From Oxalobacter formigenes (lineage in GTDB: Bacteria; Pseudomonadota; Gammaproteobacteria; Burkholderiales; Burkholderiaceae_D): a stretch of 64,000 nucleotides of DNA. The position numbers and the translations under genes are program-made. Location: the NCBI RefSeq assembly GCF_027158485.1, contig NZ_JAMKYJ010000007.1; one strand, given 5' to 3'. How positions within the stretch are numbered: position 1 is the first letter of the stretch; each line of letters begins with the position of its first letter. A model generated the notes under the pieces. The model saw only the letters and a list, made by a program, of their open reading frames with translations, was not told the origin of the DNA and did no database searches. This document shows positions 44,034 to 53,928 of this stretch, in pieces.

Positions 44034-44705
44034 TCAGGCCAGCAATTTGGTCAGCCAGGCGGAAAGGTCTTGCACTTCAGGCAACGACATCGTATGGCCC
44101 ATGTGATAGGCGTTCCAGTCGACCTTGTAACCGAGTGATTCCAGCAGTTTCATGGTATCTTCGGCGCGTGAGAACGGAACGACTTCATCCTGTGTTCCAT
44201 GAGCCAGGAAAATCGGGGTGTTCTGGTTGGCCGGATTCCTGTCGTCGGGGAAAGAATACATGAGTGGCATGTAACCGGACAGGCCGATGATGCCCGCCAG
44301 TTTTTCCGGATAGCACAAACCGGTATAAAGGGCCATCGCACATCCCTGTGAAAAGCCCGCCAGAAAAATTTTGTCTGCAGGTACGCCTCTTCTTTTTTCC
44401 TGTTCGATCAGCATGATAATCTGGTCGCGCGACTCGATGATGCCTTCGGAATCTTCCATGTCCGAATCTTCGAAACCGGCATAAATGTCGAACCATGCCC
44501 GCATGAAATAGCCACCATTGGCCGTGATGTTACGTTCCGGAGCGTGTGGAAAGATAAAGCGGATAGGAGGGCATCCAGAGAGGTCGAATTCTTTTACCAG
44601 TGGCACGAAACTGGAACCGTGGTCTCCCAGACCATGCATCCAGATGACGGAGACTTGTGGATCCGGGCCGGTATCGGCCTGGCTGTATTGCAAAAATGAG
44701 CTCAT
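44034..44705 (-). CDS. Carboxylesterase/phospholipase family alpha-beta hydrolase
   Basis: The 223-residue enzyme belongs to the small carboxylesterase group of alpha/beta hydrolases. The nucleophile Ser is in GFSQGCAMALY, the Asp in HGTQDEVVP and the His in the HMGHTMSLPEV segment near the end. N-terminal VIWMHGLGDHGSSF is the oxyanion loop. Substrate unknown. It is separated from mogA by about 70 bases and may form one transcript with it. Confidence 0.9.
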   Translation of the reverse strand: MSSFLQYSQADTGPDPQVSVIWMHGLGDHGSSFVPLVKEFDLSGCPPIRFIFPHAPERNITANGGYFMRAWFDIYAGFEDSDMEDSEGIIESRDQIIMLIEQEKRRGVPADKIFLAGFSQGCAMALYTGLCYPEKLAGIIGLSGYMPLMYSFPDDRNPANQNTPIFLAHGTQDEVVPFSRAEDTMKLLESLGYKVDWNAYHMGHTMSLPEVQDLSAWLTKLLA

Positions 44706-44777
44706 TGTTTTTCTCGTCGGTTAAGGTTGTTAAGAGGCGGTAAAAAGCTGGCAATGATTCAGTCAGTACATCCTGTT

Positions 44778-45377
44778 TTACGATGCATCTTTTTTCGGAC
44801 GCCAGGCTTGGCAGACAGCTTCATTCGTTTCGATATAAGGACCACCGATCAGGTCGATACAGTAGGGAACGGCGGTAAAAATTCCCGGCACGATGATATT
44901 CCCGTCCTTGTCGCGGACGCCTTCCAGTGTCTGGCGGATGGCAGCCGGTTGTCCCGGGAGATTCAAAATCAGGGAGGCATGCTCGGGCCGTTCACAAATA
45001 ACAGCGACCTGACGTGATAAAATGGCTGTTGGAACGAAATGCAGGCTGATCTGACGCATCTGTTCGCCAAATCCCGGCATTTCCCTTGTGCCGACCGCCA
45101 GTGTCGCATCCGGTGTCCGGTCTCGTCTGGCGGGGCCGGTGCCTCCGGTCGTCAGAATGAGCGAGCAACGGTCTTCGTCGACCAGTTCGTGCAGGGTTTT
45201 CTCGACCTGTTCATATTCGTCCGGGATCAGGCGTTTTTCCAGCCAGATGCGGGATTTGATGGCCGAAGTGAGCCATGCCTCCAGTGCGGGAATACCCAGA
45301 TCCGGATAGCTTCCTTCATAGGCGCGATCCGAAACGGAAACCAGTCCGATCGATATGTCTTCAGGATTTTTCTTCAT
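44778..45377 (-). CDS. mogA: Molybdopterin adenylyltransferase MogA
   Basis: MogA activates molybdopterin by adenylation before molybdenum insertion. The protein has the signature TTGGTGPARRDRTPDAT near the middle and the MoaB/MogA start IGLVSVSDRAYEGSYPDLG. The ATG at 45377 is chosen over 45407; it overlaps the last 17 bases of yjgA. Length is 199 residues. Translation is probably coupled to yjgA. Confidence 0.93.
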   Translation of the reverse strand: MKKNPEDISIGLVSVSDRAYEGSYPDLGIPALEAWLTSAIKSRIWLEKRLIPDEYEQVEKTLHELVDEDRCSLILTTGGTGPARRDRTPDATLAVGTREMPGFGEQMRQISLHFVPTAILSRQVAVICERPEHASLILNLPGQPAAIRQTLEGVRDKDGNIIVPGIFTAVPYCIDLIGGPYIETNEAVCQAWRPKKDAS

Positions 45378-45969
45378 CAGCTTCCTCACTTTCGTCAATT
45401 TCATCACTATTTTCGGTTGAAATGGATGGCGGTGACATGAGTTGCTTCAATTGTCGGTAAATTTCACGGTACGATTTCGGCGGTTTGTTTTCGGCCGCTT
45501 CTTTTTTTGCGTTCCGGATCAGTGTTCTCAATTGCTGGATATCGGCAGCTGGATATCGTTGCACGAATTCAGTCAGTGCAGAACCGTCAGACAACAGTTT
45601 TTCACGCTGGTTCTCGATGGCGTGCATCAAAACGGTATCCGCCTTCAGCAGGCCTTTCCAGCTGTCGAGCGTGTTGTTGATCTGTGCAACCGCATCTTCA
45701 TCCAGGGAACGCATGATTTTGCCGACGTACTGCAATTGCCTTCTCCTGCCTTCGTTGTGCCTGATTTTCTGGCATTCCATGATGGCGTCGCGAAGTTTGT
45801 CCGGCATGGGAACGCGCTTCAAGCGGTCGGCTGATTCATTGACCAGTTGTTCGCCCAGTTTTTGCAAGGCGGTCATTTCACGCTTCAATTGCGATTTGGA
45901 TGGACGGTCGTATTCTTCTTCCAGATCACTGGAACGGAAACCACAGGAACCTCTGTTTGAATTTGGCAT
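45361..45969 (-). CDS. darP: Ribosome biogenesis factor YjgA (DarP), DUF615 family
   Basis: The protein of about 202 residues (start MPNSNRG at 45969) has the DUF615 features: YDRPSKSQLKREMTALQKLGEQLV near the start and RTLIRNAKKEAAENKPPKSYREIYRQL later. It binds 50S precursors in the related enteric protein. The C-terminus is acidic. It diverges from pmbA, as in other proteobacteria, and overlaps mogA. Confidence 0.92.
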   Translation of the reverse strand: MPNSNRGSCGFRSSDLEEEYDRPSKSQLKREMTALQKLGEQLVNESADRLKRVPMPDKLRDAIMECQKIRHNEGRRRQLQYVGKIMRSLDEDAVAQINNTLDSWKGLLKADTVLMHAIENQREKLLSDGSALTEFVQRYPAADIQQLRTLIRNAKKEAAENKPPKSYREIYRQLKQLMSPPSISTENSDEIDESEEADEEKS

Positions 45970-46012
45970 AATCGTACTTCTGTGTAAGGTCATTAACTCG
46001 TTTCTTATTGGC

Positions 46013-46021
46013 TGCTATCAT
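46013..46021 (+). promoter_or_regulatory. Candidate extended -10 of pmbA
   Basis: TGCTATCAT has the TGN extension and a 5/6 match to TATAAT, about 36 bases before the pmbA ATG in the divergent gap. Confidence 0.35.
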
Positions 46022-46056
46022 AACAGCCTTAACAGAACCTTGAAAAAGATAATCTC

Positions 46057-47409
46057 ATGAACGATTCCGATTTTGTGTCCAGTGACGATCAGTTGAAACA
46101 AATTGCTGAAGACGTATTGAAATACGCACGTAAAAAGGGAGCGTCGGGCGCTGCCGTAGGCATCAGTGAAGGCAGTGGCCTGTCTGTCAGTGTGCACAAG
46201 GGGGAAATCGAGACAATTGAGAAAAATCAGGACAAGGGAATCGGAGTCACGATTTTTGTCGGAAAAAAACGCGGTAATGCGACAACGTCCGATTTTTCAA
46301 AAGAATCCCTGAAACAAACCGTTGAAGCGGCCTATAACATCGCGACATTTACCTCGGAGGATGATGCGGCGGGTTTGCCGGATACCGACATGCTTGAACG
46401 ACATCCGCGTGACCTCGGACTGTATTACCGCTGGCCGATCAATACCGAGGAAGCCGTTGAACTGGCAAAACGCTGTGAAGCGGCAGCCTTTGAAACCGAC
46501 AAGCGGATTTCCAATACGGAAGGCGCCAGCGTCAATGTCAGCCATTCGCATTTCATTTCAGCCAACAGTGACGGATTCATCGGCGGTTATCCTTATTCCA
46601 GTCATTCGTTTTCTGTTGCACCGATTGCAGGTTCCGGCGGCAATATGCAACGGGATTACTGGTATACCTCTTCCAGAAATCCGGCTGAGCTCAAATCTCC
46701 TGAAGAAGTCGGCCGTTACGCGGCCGAGCGCGCGCTTGCCCGCCTGAATGCACGATCGATCGGTACCCGCAAATGTCCAGTTCTTTTCGAGGCACCGCTT
46801 GCCATCGGTTTGCTGAATTCATTCGTTTACGGGGTTTCCGGTGGTGCCCTGTATCGTAAATCCAGCTTCCTGCTGGATTCGATGGATAAACAGGTTTTTC
46901 CTGACCATGTCGGTTTGCTGGAAGATCCCCATGTCATCGGAGCGAGCGGTTCGGCACCTTTTGATGATGAAGGGGTCAAAACAAGCCGTCGTCAGATTGT
47001 CGAGAATGGCATTGTGAGAGGCTATTTCCTTTCATCCTATTCTGCGCGCAAGCTGGGTATGAAAACGACGGGAAATGCCGGTGGTTCCCATAATCTGATA
47101 CTGGGTTCGAAACTGACGGAAGAAACCGACGATTATGCAGCGATGCTGAAAAAGATGGGGACAGGGCTTGTCGTGACCGATCTGATGGGACAGGGTATCA
47201 ATTACGTCACCGGCGATTATTCCAGAGGTGCGTCGGGATTCTGGGTCGAAAACGGCGTCATCCAGTATCCGGTCGAGGAAATTACGATTGCCGGAAATCT
47301 GAAAGAGATGTTCAGACAAATTGTCGCGATCGGTGCGGATACGCAGATACGGGGAGCCAAGAAGTCCGGATCGATCCTGATAGGGGAAATGACTGTCGCT
47401 GGTGTTTGA
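46057..47409 (+). CDS. pmbA: Metalloprotease PmbA/TldE subunit
   Basis: PmbA (TldE) forms with TldD a peptidase that matures small peptides such as microcin B17 and degrades CcdA. The 450-residue protein has the family features, for example GISEGSGLSVSVHKGEIETIEKNQDKG at the start and DLMGQGINYVTGDYSRGASGFWVENG near the C-terminus. TldE lacks the catalytic zinc motif of TldD, which is expected. It is monocistronic and diverges from yjgA. Confidence 0.96.
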   Translation: MNDSDFVSSDDQLKQIAEDVLKYARKKGASGAAVGISEGSGLSVSVHKGEIETIEKNQDKGIGVTIFVGKKRGNATTSDFSKESLKQTVEAAYNIATFTSEDDAAGLPDTDMLERHPRDLGLYYRWPINTEEAVELAKRCEAAAFETDKRISNTEGASVNVSHSHFISANSDGFIGGYPYSSHSFSVAPIAGSGGNMQRDYWYTSSRNPAELKSPEEVGRYAAERALARLNARSIGTRKCPVLFEAPLAIGLLNSFVYGVSGGALYRKSSFLLDSMDKQVFPDHVGLLEDPHVIGASGSAPFDDEGVKTSRRQIVENGIVRGYFLSSYSARKLGMKTTGNAGGSHNLILGSKLTEETDDYAAMLKKMGTGLVVTDLMGQGINYVTGDYSRGASGFWVENGVIQYPVEEITIAGNLKEMFRQIVAIGADTQIRGAKKSGSILIGEMTVAGV

Positions 47410-47421
47410 CCAGTACAGGAT

Positions 47422-48216
47422 TCAGACCGGTTTGCTGAACTCGTCCAGTTTTTGTCGCCAGTAATCGATGTCGATATCGCTGGACGTCTTGAATGGGGAT
47501 TTTTCCCAGTCAACGACTCGACGGATTCCGTGAAGTGCATTGACGGCCCAGACTTCGCAGCCATTCAGATCAGCGGTTTTACGAAAACGATAAGCGAAGG
47601 GAATGTTTTCCTGTTCCGCAATCAAACGGAGCAGCTGGCTGGTCACGCCCGGCAGTATACGCTGCGATGATGGTGTAGTGCACAGCACAGACCCTTCCCA
47701 CCATAAAATGCTCGTCGTCAGTCCTTCAAGTAAAAATCCTTTCGGGGTCGTCAGGATGGCTTCATCAGCGCCCTGCCCGGCAATTTTCTTCCTTGCAGAG
47801 ATTAATTTCGCCAGATCAGGGCCCTTGTGTCTGGGCAGTTTTCTGAAATCTTCGTTTTGATAATCAATCAGCCGGATCGTTGAATGAGTGGCAGGCGCAG
47901 GCCGGATACGGATCTGGAGAACGGGGCAAGATAAATTTCCGGCCAGTTCGATACGCGGAAACCATGAACCGGTTTTCGGCAGCTTGCCAATAGCCGAGTT
48001 CCAGAAATCATTGAGGATATCCGGACTGGTTCCTGCAAGTTCCATGCAACTTGAAAAGAAACGTTGCCGATGCATGTCTAATGCACGGACATAGCCATCC
48101 TTGACAAGCCATGAATCGGCTGCCAGAAGCTTTTCTTCCGGTTTGCCGGCAATGACCAGTTCTTTTTCCGTTGTGTATTGAAAAATGGATTCGTTCGACA
48201 CGATGACAGTTCCCAT
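47422..48216 (-). CDS. pabC: Aminodeoxychorismate lyase-like class IV aminotransferase
   Basis: The 264-residue PLP enzyme has the class IV fold: the PLP lysine is in the LPRHKGPDLAKLISARK part and EAILTTPKGFLLEGLTTSILWW contains the glutamate motif. The ATG at 48216 is one base after the stop codon of pabAB, so they are co-translated. It should convert 4-amino-4-deoxychorismate to p-aminobenzoate and pyruvate. Family members can act on D-amino or branched-chain amino acids, but context makes pabC the best call. Confidence 0.87.
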   Translation of the reverse strand: MGTVIVSNESIFQYTTEKELVIAGKPEEKLLAADSWLVKDGYVRALDMHRQRFFSSCMELAGTSPDILNDFWNSAIGKLPKTGSWFPRIELAGNLSCPVLQIRIRPAPATHSTIRLIDYQNEDFRKLPRHKGPDLAKLISARKKIAGQGADEAILTTPKGFLLEGLTTSILWWEGSVLCTTPSSQRILPGVTSQLLRLIAEQENIPFAYRFRKTADLNGCEVWAVNALHGIRRVVDWEKSPFKTSSDIDIDYWRQKLDEFSKPV

Positions 48217-48217
48217 G

Positions 48218-50305
48218 CTAGGTAAAATCGGTGTTGAACAGGTCAAGAAACGCTTTTGCCTTTACCCGGATTTCCTCGAATTCTTCTTCCGGATCGGAAA
48301 GGGCGGTAATCGCGCCCCCGACGCCAAACGAGAGTTCGCTGTGAGACATGACCAGAGTGCGGATGACGATACTCAGATCGACGGCACCGGATAAGGAAAA
48401 ATAGCCGATGGCGCCGGAATAAATGCCACGTGCACCCTCTTCCAGACTGTCAAGGATCTGCATAGTCCGAAGCTTCGGCGCTCCCGTCATCGAGCCGCCG
48501 GGAAAAGCGTCGCGGATGCATTGGCATGGGGATGCGTCCGGCCTTATTTTCGAGCGGATGGTACTGACCATCTGGTGAACGGTTTTATAAGATTCGATGG
48601 CAAACAGTTTCGTGACTTCAACACTGTTCAGTTCAGCGGTTTTTCCAAGATCATGCCGTACCAGATCGACGATCATCAGGTTTTCGGCGTTCTCTTTTTC
48701 ACTGGCAACCAGTTCATCATGGAGTATTTTGTCTTCTGCCGGATCGTTCGATCGGCCACGGGTTCCCTTGATCGGTTTCGATTCGGCTATGCGCTCATCG
48801 GAAATGGAAAGGAAACGTTCGGGTGAACAGCTCAGTATGCAAATATCTTTCAGTTGAAGATAGGCGCTGTAAGGGGTCGGATTGGAACGTCGAAGCATCC
48901 GGTAAGCAGTCCAGGGATCGGCACCGGATCGTGCCGTTGCCATATTCGTCAGACAGACCTCGTAAGTTTCTCCCTGCCGGATATATTCCTTGCTCTTTTC
49001 GATGAGTCCGATGTATTTTTCCCGGTCGTGCCGGAGAACGAACGGCTTCTCAAGGGAAAGCGATTCCGGCAGATTGTCAGGTTCATCCTGATGCGCAGGC
49101 CCCATGTCTGTAAGGAGCATGGACGTGTCTTCAATCCATTTTTCTGATTCGGATTGAGCGTCATATCGGGCAAGCCCCAGCAGATGAACCTGTTTTTCCT
49201 GATGGTCGATAACCATGCCGCGGTTGCAAAATACCATGACCGTATCAGGGTAAGGAGATCGATGGATACTTCCAGCCTCACAATCTCCTTTCATTTCGTA
49301 TCCGATATAGCCGAGCCATCCGAGAGCGAATTCAAAAGGCATTTCCGGCAAGTCAATTTCAAAACGGTTCAGGTCATTTTCCAGCCAGTCGAAAAAATTA
49401 CCCCTTGTTTCCTGATCGCCGTTTTTGCCCGTCACATGAATGGCATGAGTTTTGACATCCACAGAAACGATACGACCCAGCAAACCTTCTGCCTTGCACA
49501 GATAAGAAAATCGTCCCGAACCATAGTCCTGTCTGCTGCTGTCGAGCCAGATGGCGTATTCCGAGTTTTTGAAACATTTTTCAAAAACCGTTTCGGAATC
49601 GATGTCCAGCGCCAGCTGTTTATGCAGGAGAATAAGGCTTTCCCTGGCTTGCTTTTGTGTAGCTTGTGCTTGAGCCGGTTTGAAAGGCAAAGACAGAGTA
49701 GCAGATACTTTAGCTTTTTCGTTTTGTCGGTCTTCGGTTAATTTTCTGAAATTTTCAAAGATTTGCAAGCCGTATTCCGTACAAATCGATTCCGGATGAA
49801 ACTGGACTCCCCATTGAGGGAAAATCCGGTGACGGATTCCCATAATGGTCCCGTCTTCGGCTCGCGCCGTTACCTCCAGTGCATCCGGAATGTCGTAAAC
49901 CGCGAGGGAATGGTAGCGGATGACTGGAAAGGGGGAGGGGATGTTCCTGAAAATATCGCTGCCATCGTGCCTAACGAGCGATTTCCGTCCATGACGTGCT
50001 TCCGTCGCCAGATCGATCCGGCTGCCGTAAAACTGGCATATACCCTGATGTCCGAGGCAGATTCCCAGAACAGGAATATCTTTTTGCGCAATCACATCGG
50101 GACAAATGCCGAAGTCAGCCCGTTTGTCCGGCCGTCCCGGCCCCGGTGAAATGACGACGTTGTCGAAACCGTAAACCATGTCAGCATCCCAGTCCGGATC
50201 GTCATTTTTTATCACAAGCGGAGGACAGCCGTTAACGGCTGCGATCAAATGATAAAGATTGTAGGTGAAGGAATCGTAATTATCGATCAGCAGAGTTCTA
50301 ATCAC
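48218..50305 (-). CDS. pabAB: Fused aminodeoxychorismate synthase, glutamine amidotransferase plus PabB
   Basis: A 695-residue fusion. Residues 1 to about 190 are a class I glutamine amidotransferase (PabA) with Cys83 in GICLGHQG and His170/Glu172 in QFHPE. Residues 235-690 are PabB with the chorismate-binding fold, the PIKGTR motif at 511-516 (typical of PabB rather than TrpE) and GGSMTGAPK. Together they make 4-amino-4-deoxychorismate from chorismate and glutamine for folate. A 40-residue linker joins the two. Fusion of PabA to PabB is unusual in betaproteobacteria, where PabB is more often alone or joined to PabC. Confidence 0.94.
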   Translation of the reverse strand: MIRTLLIDNYDSFTYNLYHLIAAVNGCPPLVIKNDDPDWDADMVYGFDNVVISPGPGRPDKRADFGICPDVIAQKDIPVLGICLGHQGICQFYGSRIDLATEARHGRKSLVRHDGSDIFRNIPSPFPVIRYHSLAVYDIPDALEVTARAEDGTIMGIRHRIFPQWGVQFHPESICTEYGLQIFENFRKLTEDRQNEKAKVSATLSLPFKPAQAQATQKQARESLILLHKQLALDIDSETVFEKCFKNSEYAIWLDSSRQDYGSGRFSYLCKAEGLLGRIVSVDVKTHAIHVTGKNGDQETRGNFFDWLENDLNRFEIDLPEMPFEFALGWLGYIGYEMKGDCEAGSIHRSPYPDTVMVFCNRGMVIDHQEKQVHLLGLARYDAQSESEKWIEDTSMLLTDMGPAHQDEPDNLPESLSLEKPFVLRHDREKYIGLIEKSKEYIRQGETYEVCLTNMATARSGADPWTAYRMLRRSNPTPYSAYLQLKDICILSCSPERFLSISDERIAESKPIKGTRGRSNDPAEDKILHDELVASEKENAENLMIVDLVRHDLGKTAELNSVEVTKLFAIESYKTVHQMVSTIRSKIRPDASPCQCIRDAFPGGSMTGAPKLRTMQILDSLEEGARGIYSGAIGYFSLSGAVDLSIVIRTLVMSHSELSFGVGGAITALSDPEEEFEEIRVKAKAFLDLFNTDFT

Positions 50306-50324
50306 TTACGCCTCGACCATCACA

Positions 50325-51548
50325 TTATTTCTGATCTTCTGACCTGAACGTTCTGGACTGGCGTGGCCGGTTCGAACCGGCAACCATATCGAAGCGGAAC
50401 AGGCGGCATTCAATAGGGCCATTATAAAACGGTGTCTTCCGGGCTTCTTTCAGACGAAGCATTTTCGGGACAGACAGGTCTGCGGTAAACAGGAAAACTG
50501 ACCAGTTCGGGAATCGCTGTTTCAGGGTGGTACCCAAAGCCTGATAGAACTGGCTGGCGAGCTCGTCGGCTTCAAGATTGCGGTTGCCGCGCACGCCGAT
50601 ACGTTCGCCATACGGTGGATTAGTCAGGATAATGCCCGGTTTGTCGACCGGCATTTTGATTTCCTGCGCTTCGATCTGATGCAGCGGAATGTCGAAAGGA
50701 ACGCCCGCTTCCTGCAGATTATGACGGGTCATGGTCAGCATGTCGCCGGAAATGTCGCTTCCATATATCATCGGGTTATCCGGCACCGGATTCACCTTGA
50801 CGGCATCTTTCAGTGCTTTCCATTTTGCAGCATCGAAGTTGCTGAGTTTTTCAAACGAAAAAGACCGTTTGTATCCCGGAGGAATGCCCATCATCATCCG
50901 GGCGGCTTCAATCAGGATAGTCCCGGAACCACACATCGGGTCGAGTAGAGGGATACCCGGTTTCCAGCCCGATATTCTCAACAGGCCGGCAGCCAGATTT
51001 TCTCGTAAAGGCGCGTCACCCGTTTCAAGTCGCCAGCCGCGCTTGAAGAGCGCTTCACCGGACGTATCCAGATAAAGAGTGACGTTATGGGCATCGAGAA
51101 ACCCGGCGATCCGGATATCCGGCGCATGTGTGTTGATGGATGGCCTAATGCCGTTCTGGCTTCGAAAACGGTCGACGACCCCGTCCTTGATGCGCAGCGT
51201 CGTGAAATTCAGGCTTTTTAAAGGTGATTTGATGGCTGTTATATCGATACGCAAGGTATTCTGGACGTCGAACCAGCTTTCCCAGGGCTGTTTGACTGCC
51301 AGCCGGTAAATGTCTTCTTCGCTCTTGTAGCTCGATTGTGCAATCCTGAGCAAAACACGTGAAGCGATACGGGAATACAGATTGATCAGCCAGCAATCTT
51401 CAATCATTCCAGAACAATGGACACCACCCGGAATGGTCTGGTGAATCGCCAGCGTCTTGCTTTTTTCAGCGATTTCTTTCAGTTCTTCAGCGAGAGCGTC
51501 TTCCATGCCTCTCGGGCATGGACAGAAATAGGAGTAGCTCGTAGACAT
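50325..51548 (-). CDS. THUMP-domain class I SAM-dependent RNA methyltransferase (RlmL N-half like)
   Basis: The 407-residue protein has an N-terminal THUMP RNA-binding domain and a Rossmann methyltransferase domain with LDPMCGSGT (motif I) and ILTNPPYGERIG (motif IV). It corresponds to the N-terminal half of RlmL, which makes m2G2445 in 23S rRNA. The RlmK half is absent, as is usual for this group of bacteria. It follows proA on the same strand with a 36-base gap. Confidence 0.9.
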   Translation of the reverse strand: MSTSYSYFCPCPRGMEDALAEELKEIAEKSKTLAIHQTIPGGVHCSGMIEDCWLINLYSRIASRVLLRIAQSSYKSEEDIYRLAVKQPWESWFDVQNTLRIDITAIKSPLKSLNFTTLRIKDGVVDRFRSQNGIRPSINTHAPDIRIAGFLDAHNVTLYLDTSGEALFKRGWRLETGDAPLRENLAAGLLRISGWKPGIPLLDPMCGSGTILIEAARMMMGIPPGYKRSFSFEKLSNFDAAKWKALKDAVKVNPVPDNPMIYGSDISGDMLTMTRHNLQEAGVPFDIPLHQIEAQEIKMPVDKPGIILTNPPYGERIGVRGNRNLEADELASQFYQALGTTLKQRFPNWSVFLFTADLSVPKMLRLKEARKTPFYNGPIECRLFRFDMVAGSNRPRQSRTFRSEDQK

Positions 51549-51584
51549 ACAGGTTACCTTTTGACCGTAATTGTTTTTAAAAAA

Positions 51585-52859
51585 TTATTTTCGTATTTCG
51601 CCATGTCCGAAAACGACATATTTCAGTGAGGTCAATCCTTCAAGACCGACCGGGCCACGTGCATGCAGCTTGTCGTTGGAAATACCGATTTCCGCGCCGA
51701 GACCGTATTCAAAACCGTCGGCAAAGCGTGTGGATGCATTGATCATGACGGAAGACGAATCCACCTCGCGCAAAAAGCGGAGTGAATGGCTGTAGTCTTC
51801 CGTAATGATGGCGTCGGTATGCTTGGATGAGTAACGGTTGATATGAGCGATGGCTTCATCCAGACCGCTGACAACGCGGACAGCCAGTATCGGGGCGAGA
51901 TATTCCGTTTGCCAGTCCTCTTCCGATGCTTTGGCGAGATAAGGATAAGCGCCCAATATCTGGAATGCCTTTTCGTCACATCGCAGTTCAACTTCTTCGT
52001 CACGATAGCGCGTTGCCAGAAGCGGCAAGACATCGGCAGCGACGTTTTCCGATACCAGAAGCGTTTCCATGGTATTGCAGGTTCCATAACGCTGGCATTT
52101 GGCGTTGAAACCGATTTCAACCGCCTTGTCGAGGTCTGCGCTGTCATCGATATAAATGTGGCAGATGCCATCCAGATGTTTGATCATCGGGATTTTAGAT
52201 TCGCGCATGAGCCGCTCAATCAATCCCTTTCCGCCACGGGGAACAATAACATCGACGTATTCCGTCATCGTAATCAGTTCGCCCACTGCGGTACGGTCAG
52301 TCGTTTCGACAACCTGGACAGCCTGTTCGGGCAGTCCGGCCTTGGCAAGGCCTTCCCTGACCAGACCGGCAAGAACCTGATTGCAGTGAATGGCTTCAGA
52401 ACCGCCCCGCAGGATGGTGGCGTTACCGCTCTTGATGCACAAGCCTGCCGCATCGACCGTTACGTTCGGGCGGGCTTCGTAAATGATACCGATAACACCC
52501 AAAGGCACACGCATTTGTCCGACCTGAATACCAGATGGAAGCAGTTTAAGATTTGAAATGGCCCCGATCGGGTCGTCGAGAGACGCAATCTGTTCAAGGC
52601 CGGTTGCCATTGTTTCGATTGCTTTGTCGGATAAGGTCAGCCGATCCAGAAGTGCCGCTTCAAGGCCATTGTCTTTTGCGATATCGAGATCTTTCAGGTT
52701 CGCCGCGCGCAAAAGGGCAACTTCCCGGCGTATTGCCTGTGCAATAAACAGCAAAGCCCTGTTCTTGGTCGCCGTATCGGCTTTTGCCATCAGGCTGGCC
52801 GCTTCCCGGGCCTGTTGTCCGATCCGGGTCATGTAACTTTTGATTTCCATCGTCGTCAA
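51585..52859 (-). CDS. proA: Gamma-glutamyl phosphate reductase ProA
   Basis: ProA reduces gamma-glutamyl phosphate to the semialdehyde in proline synthesis. The 424-residue protein of the aldehyde dehydrogenase fold has the start MTRIGQQAREAASLMAKADT, GNATILRGGSEAIHCN and the catalytic Cys in QRYGTCNTMETLL. It is 53 bases downstream of holA on the same strand. Confidence 0.96.
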   Translation of the reverse strand: MTTMEIKSYMTRIGQQAREAASLMAKADTATKNRALLFIAQAIRREVALLRAANLKDLDIAKDNGLEAALLDRLTLSDKAIETMATGLEQIASLDDPIGAISNLKLLPSGIQVGQMRVPLGVIGIIYEARPNVTVDAAGLCIKSGNATILRGGSEAIHCNQVLAGLVREGLAKAGLPEQAVQVVETTDRTAVGELITMTEYVDVIVPRGGKGLIERLMRESKIPMIKHLDGICHIYIDDSADLDKAVEIGFNAKCQRYGTCNTMETLLVSENVAADVLPLLATRYRDEEVELRCDEKAFQILGAYPYLAKASEEDWQTEYLAPILAVRVVSGLDEAIAHINRYSSKHTDAIITEDYSHSLRFLREVDSSSVMINASTRFADGFEYGLGAEIGISNDKLHARGPVGLEGLTSLKYVVFGHGEIRK

Positions 52860-52912
52860 TCGCTTATCTCGGGGAATGACAACGTTAACATTCCCCCGGT
52901 TTCAGTTCAAGT

Positions 52913-53923
52913 TTATGCTATGGAAAGGCCCAGCTGGGTCAGGGCATCCCATGCATCGTCCATCATGGAATCGGAACGCAATCCCTTGATGATCTTATCG
53001 ATTTGTGCCGTTTGCTGTAAAGCTTTCTGCAAGTTGTTTTTGTCCAGCCTGTTTACAGTCGACTGGATGAATCTTTCGCGCGGTCCTCTCAAACGCAGGC
53101 TTTTTGAAACAGAGGCAAACGCCTGTCCTTCTTCCAGAGCCATTTTGCATTTCAAAAGAGTCCTGATCTCATCTGTTACCGTCCAGAGTATCAGCGGAAG
53201 CGGTTCACCTTCCCCTTTCAGGCCTTCGACCATTTTGATGAAACGGGTGCGATTGCCTCCCAGCATCGCTTCGGTCAGCTTGAAAACGTCATATCGTGCG
53301 ACATTCAATACAGAGCTGCAAACCTGTTCGAAACTCAACTTCCCTTCCGGGAACAGGAGTGCCAGTTTCTGGATTTCCTGATGCGCTGCCAGAAGATTGC
53401 CTTCCACCCGGTTGACAAGAAAGTCGATGCCCTCTCTGTCAATGGACTGTTTCTGTTTTGCAAGGCGTGAGGAAATCCAGTTTCCCAGACGGGACAAGTC
53501 GATTGTCGGAACGTCTATATAAATGCCATGCTTTTGCAAGGCAGAAACCCATGCGGACTTCTGGGTTGTCCAGTCAAGCTTCGGCAAGGTAATCAGGGTG
53601 ATATTGTCGGGATTCAGTCCGGCGACGTATTCCTGTAAAGCTGTGCTCCCTTCTTTACCGGGACGGCCGGTCGGAATACGCAATTCGATCAGTTTCTTGT
53701 CTCCGAAAAGCGACATGGCGTTGTTCGTCGCCTGAAGCTGGCCCCACTTGAAACTGCGTTCGACCGTCAAGACCTCACGCTCGGTAAAATCGCGGGTTCT
53801 GGCGGCATGCCGTATCCTATCGGCCGCTTCGAGCGCCAAAAGATGCTCATCCCCTGTCAGTATATACAAAGGGGCCAGTTCTTTCTGAAGGTGAGACTCT
53901 AAGGCTTCGTATTTCAGAAACAT
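52913..53923 (-). CDS. holA: DNA polymerase III delta subunit HolA
   Basis: HolA is the clamp-loader subunit that opens the beta clamp. The 336-residue protein has the delta fold: the N-terminal LYILTGDEHLLALEAADRIR and the EARLVNRV-like middle (LVNRVEGNLLAAHQEIQKLALL). It lies six bases after lptE on the same strand, so the two are coupled, as in many proteobacteria. Confidence 0.94.
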   Translation of the reverse strand: MFLKYEALESHLQKELAPLYILTGDEHLLALEAADRIRHAARTRDFTEREVLTVERSFKWGQLQATNNAMSLFGDKKLIELRIPTGRPGKEGSTALQEYVAGLNPDNITLITLPKLDWTTQKSAWVSALQKHGIYIDVPTIDLSRLGNWISSRLAKQKQSIDREGIDFLVNRVEGNLLAAHQEIQKLALLFPEGKLSFEQVCSSVLNVARYDVFKLTEAMLGGNRTRFIKMVEGLKGEGEPLPLILWTVTDEIRTLLKCKMALEEGQAFASVSKSLRLRGPRERFIQSTVNRLDKNNLQKALQQTAQIDKIIKGLRSDSMMDDAWDALTQLGLSIA

Positions 53924-53928
53924 AAACG

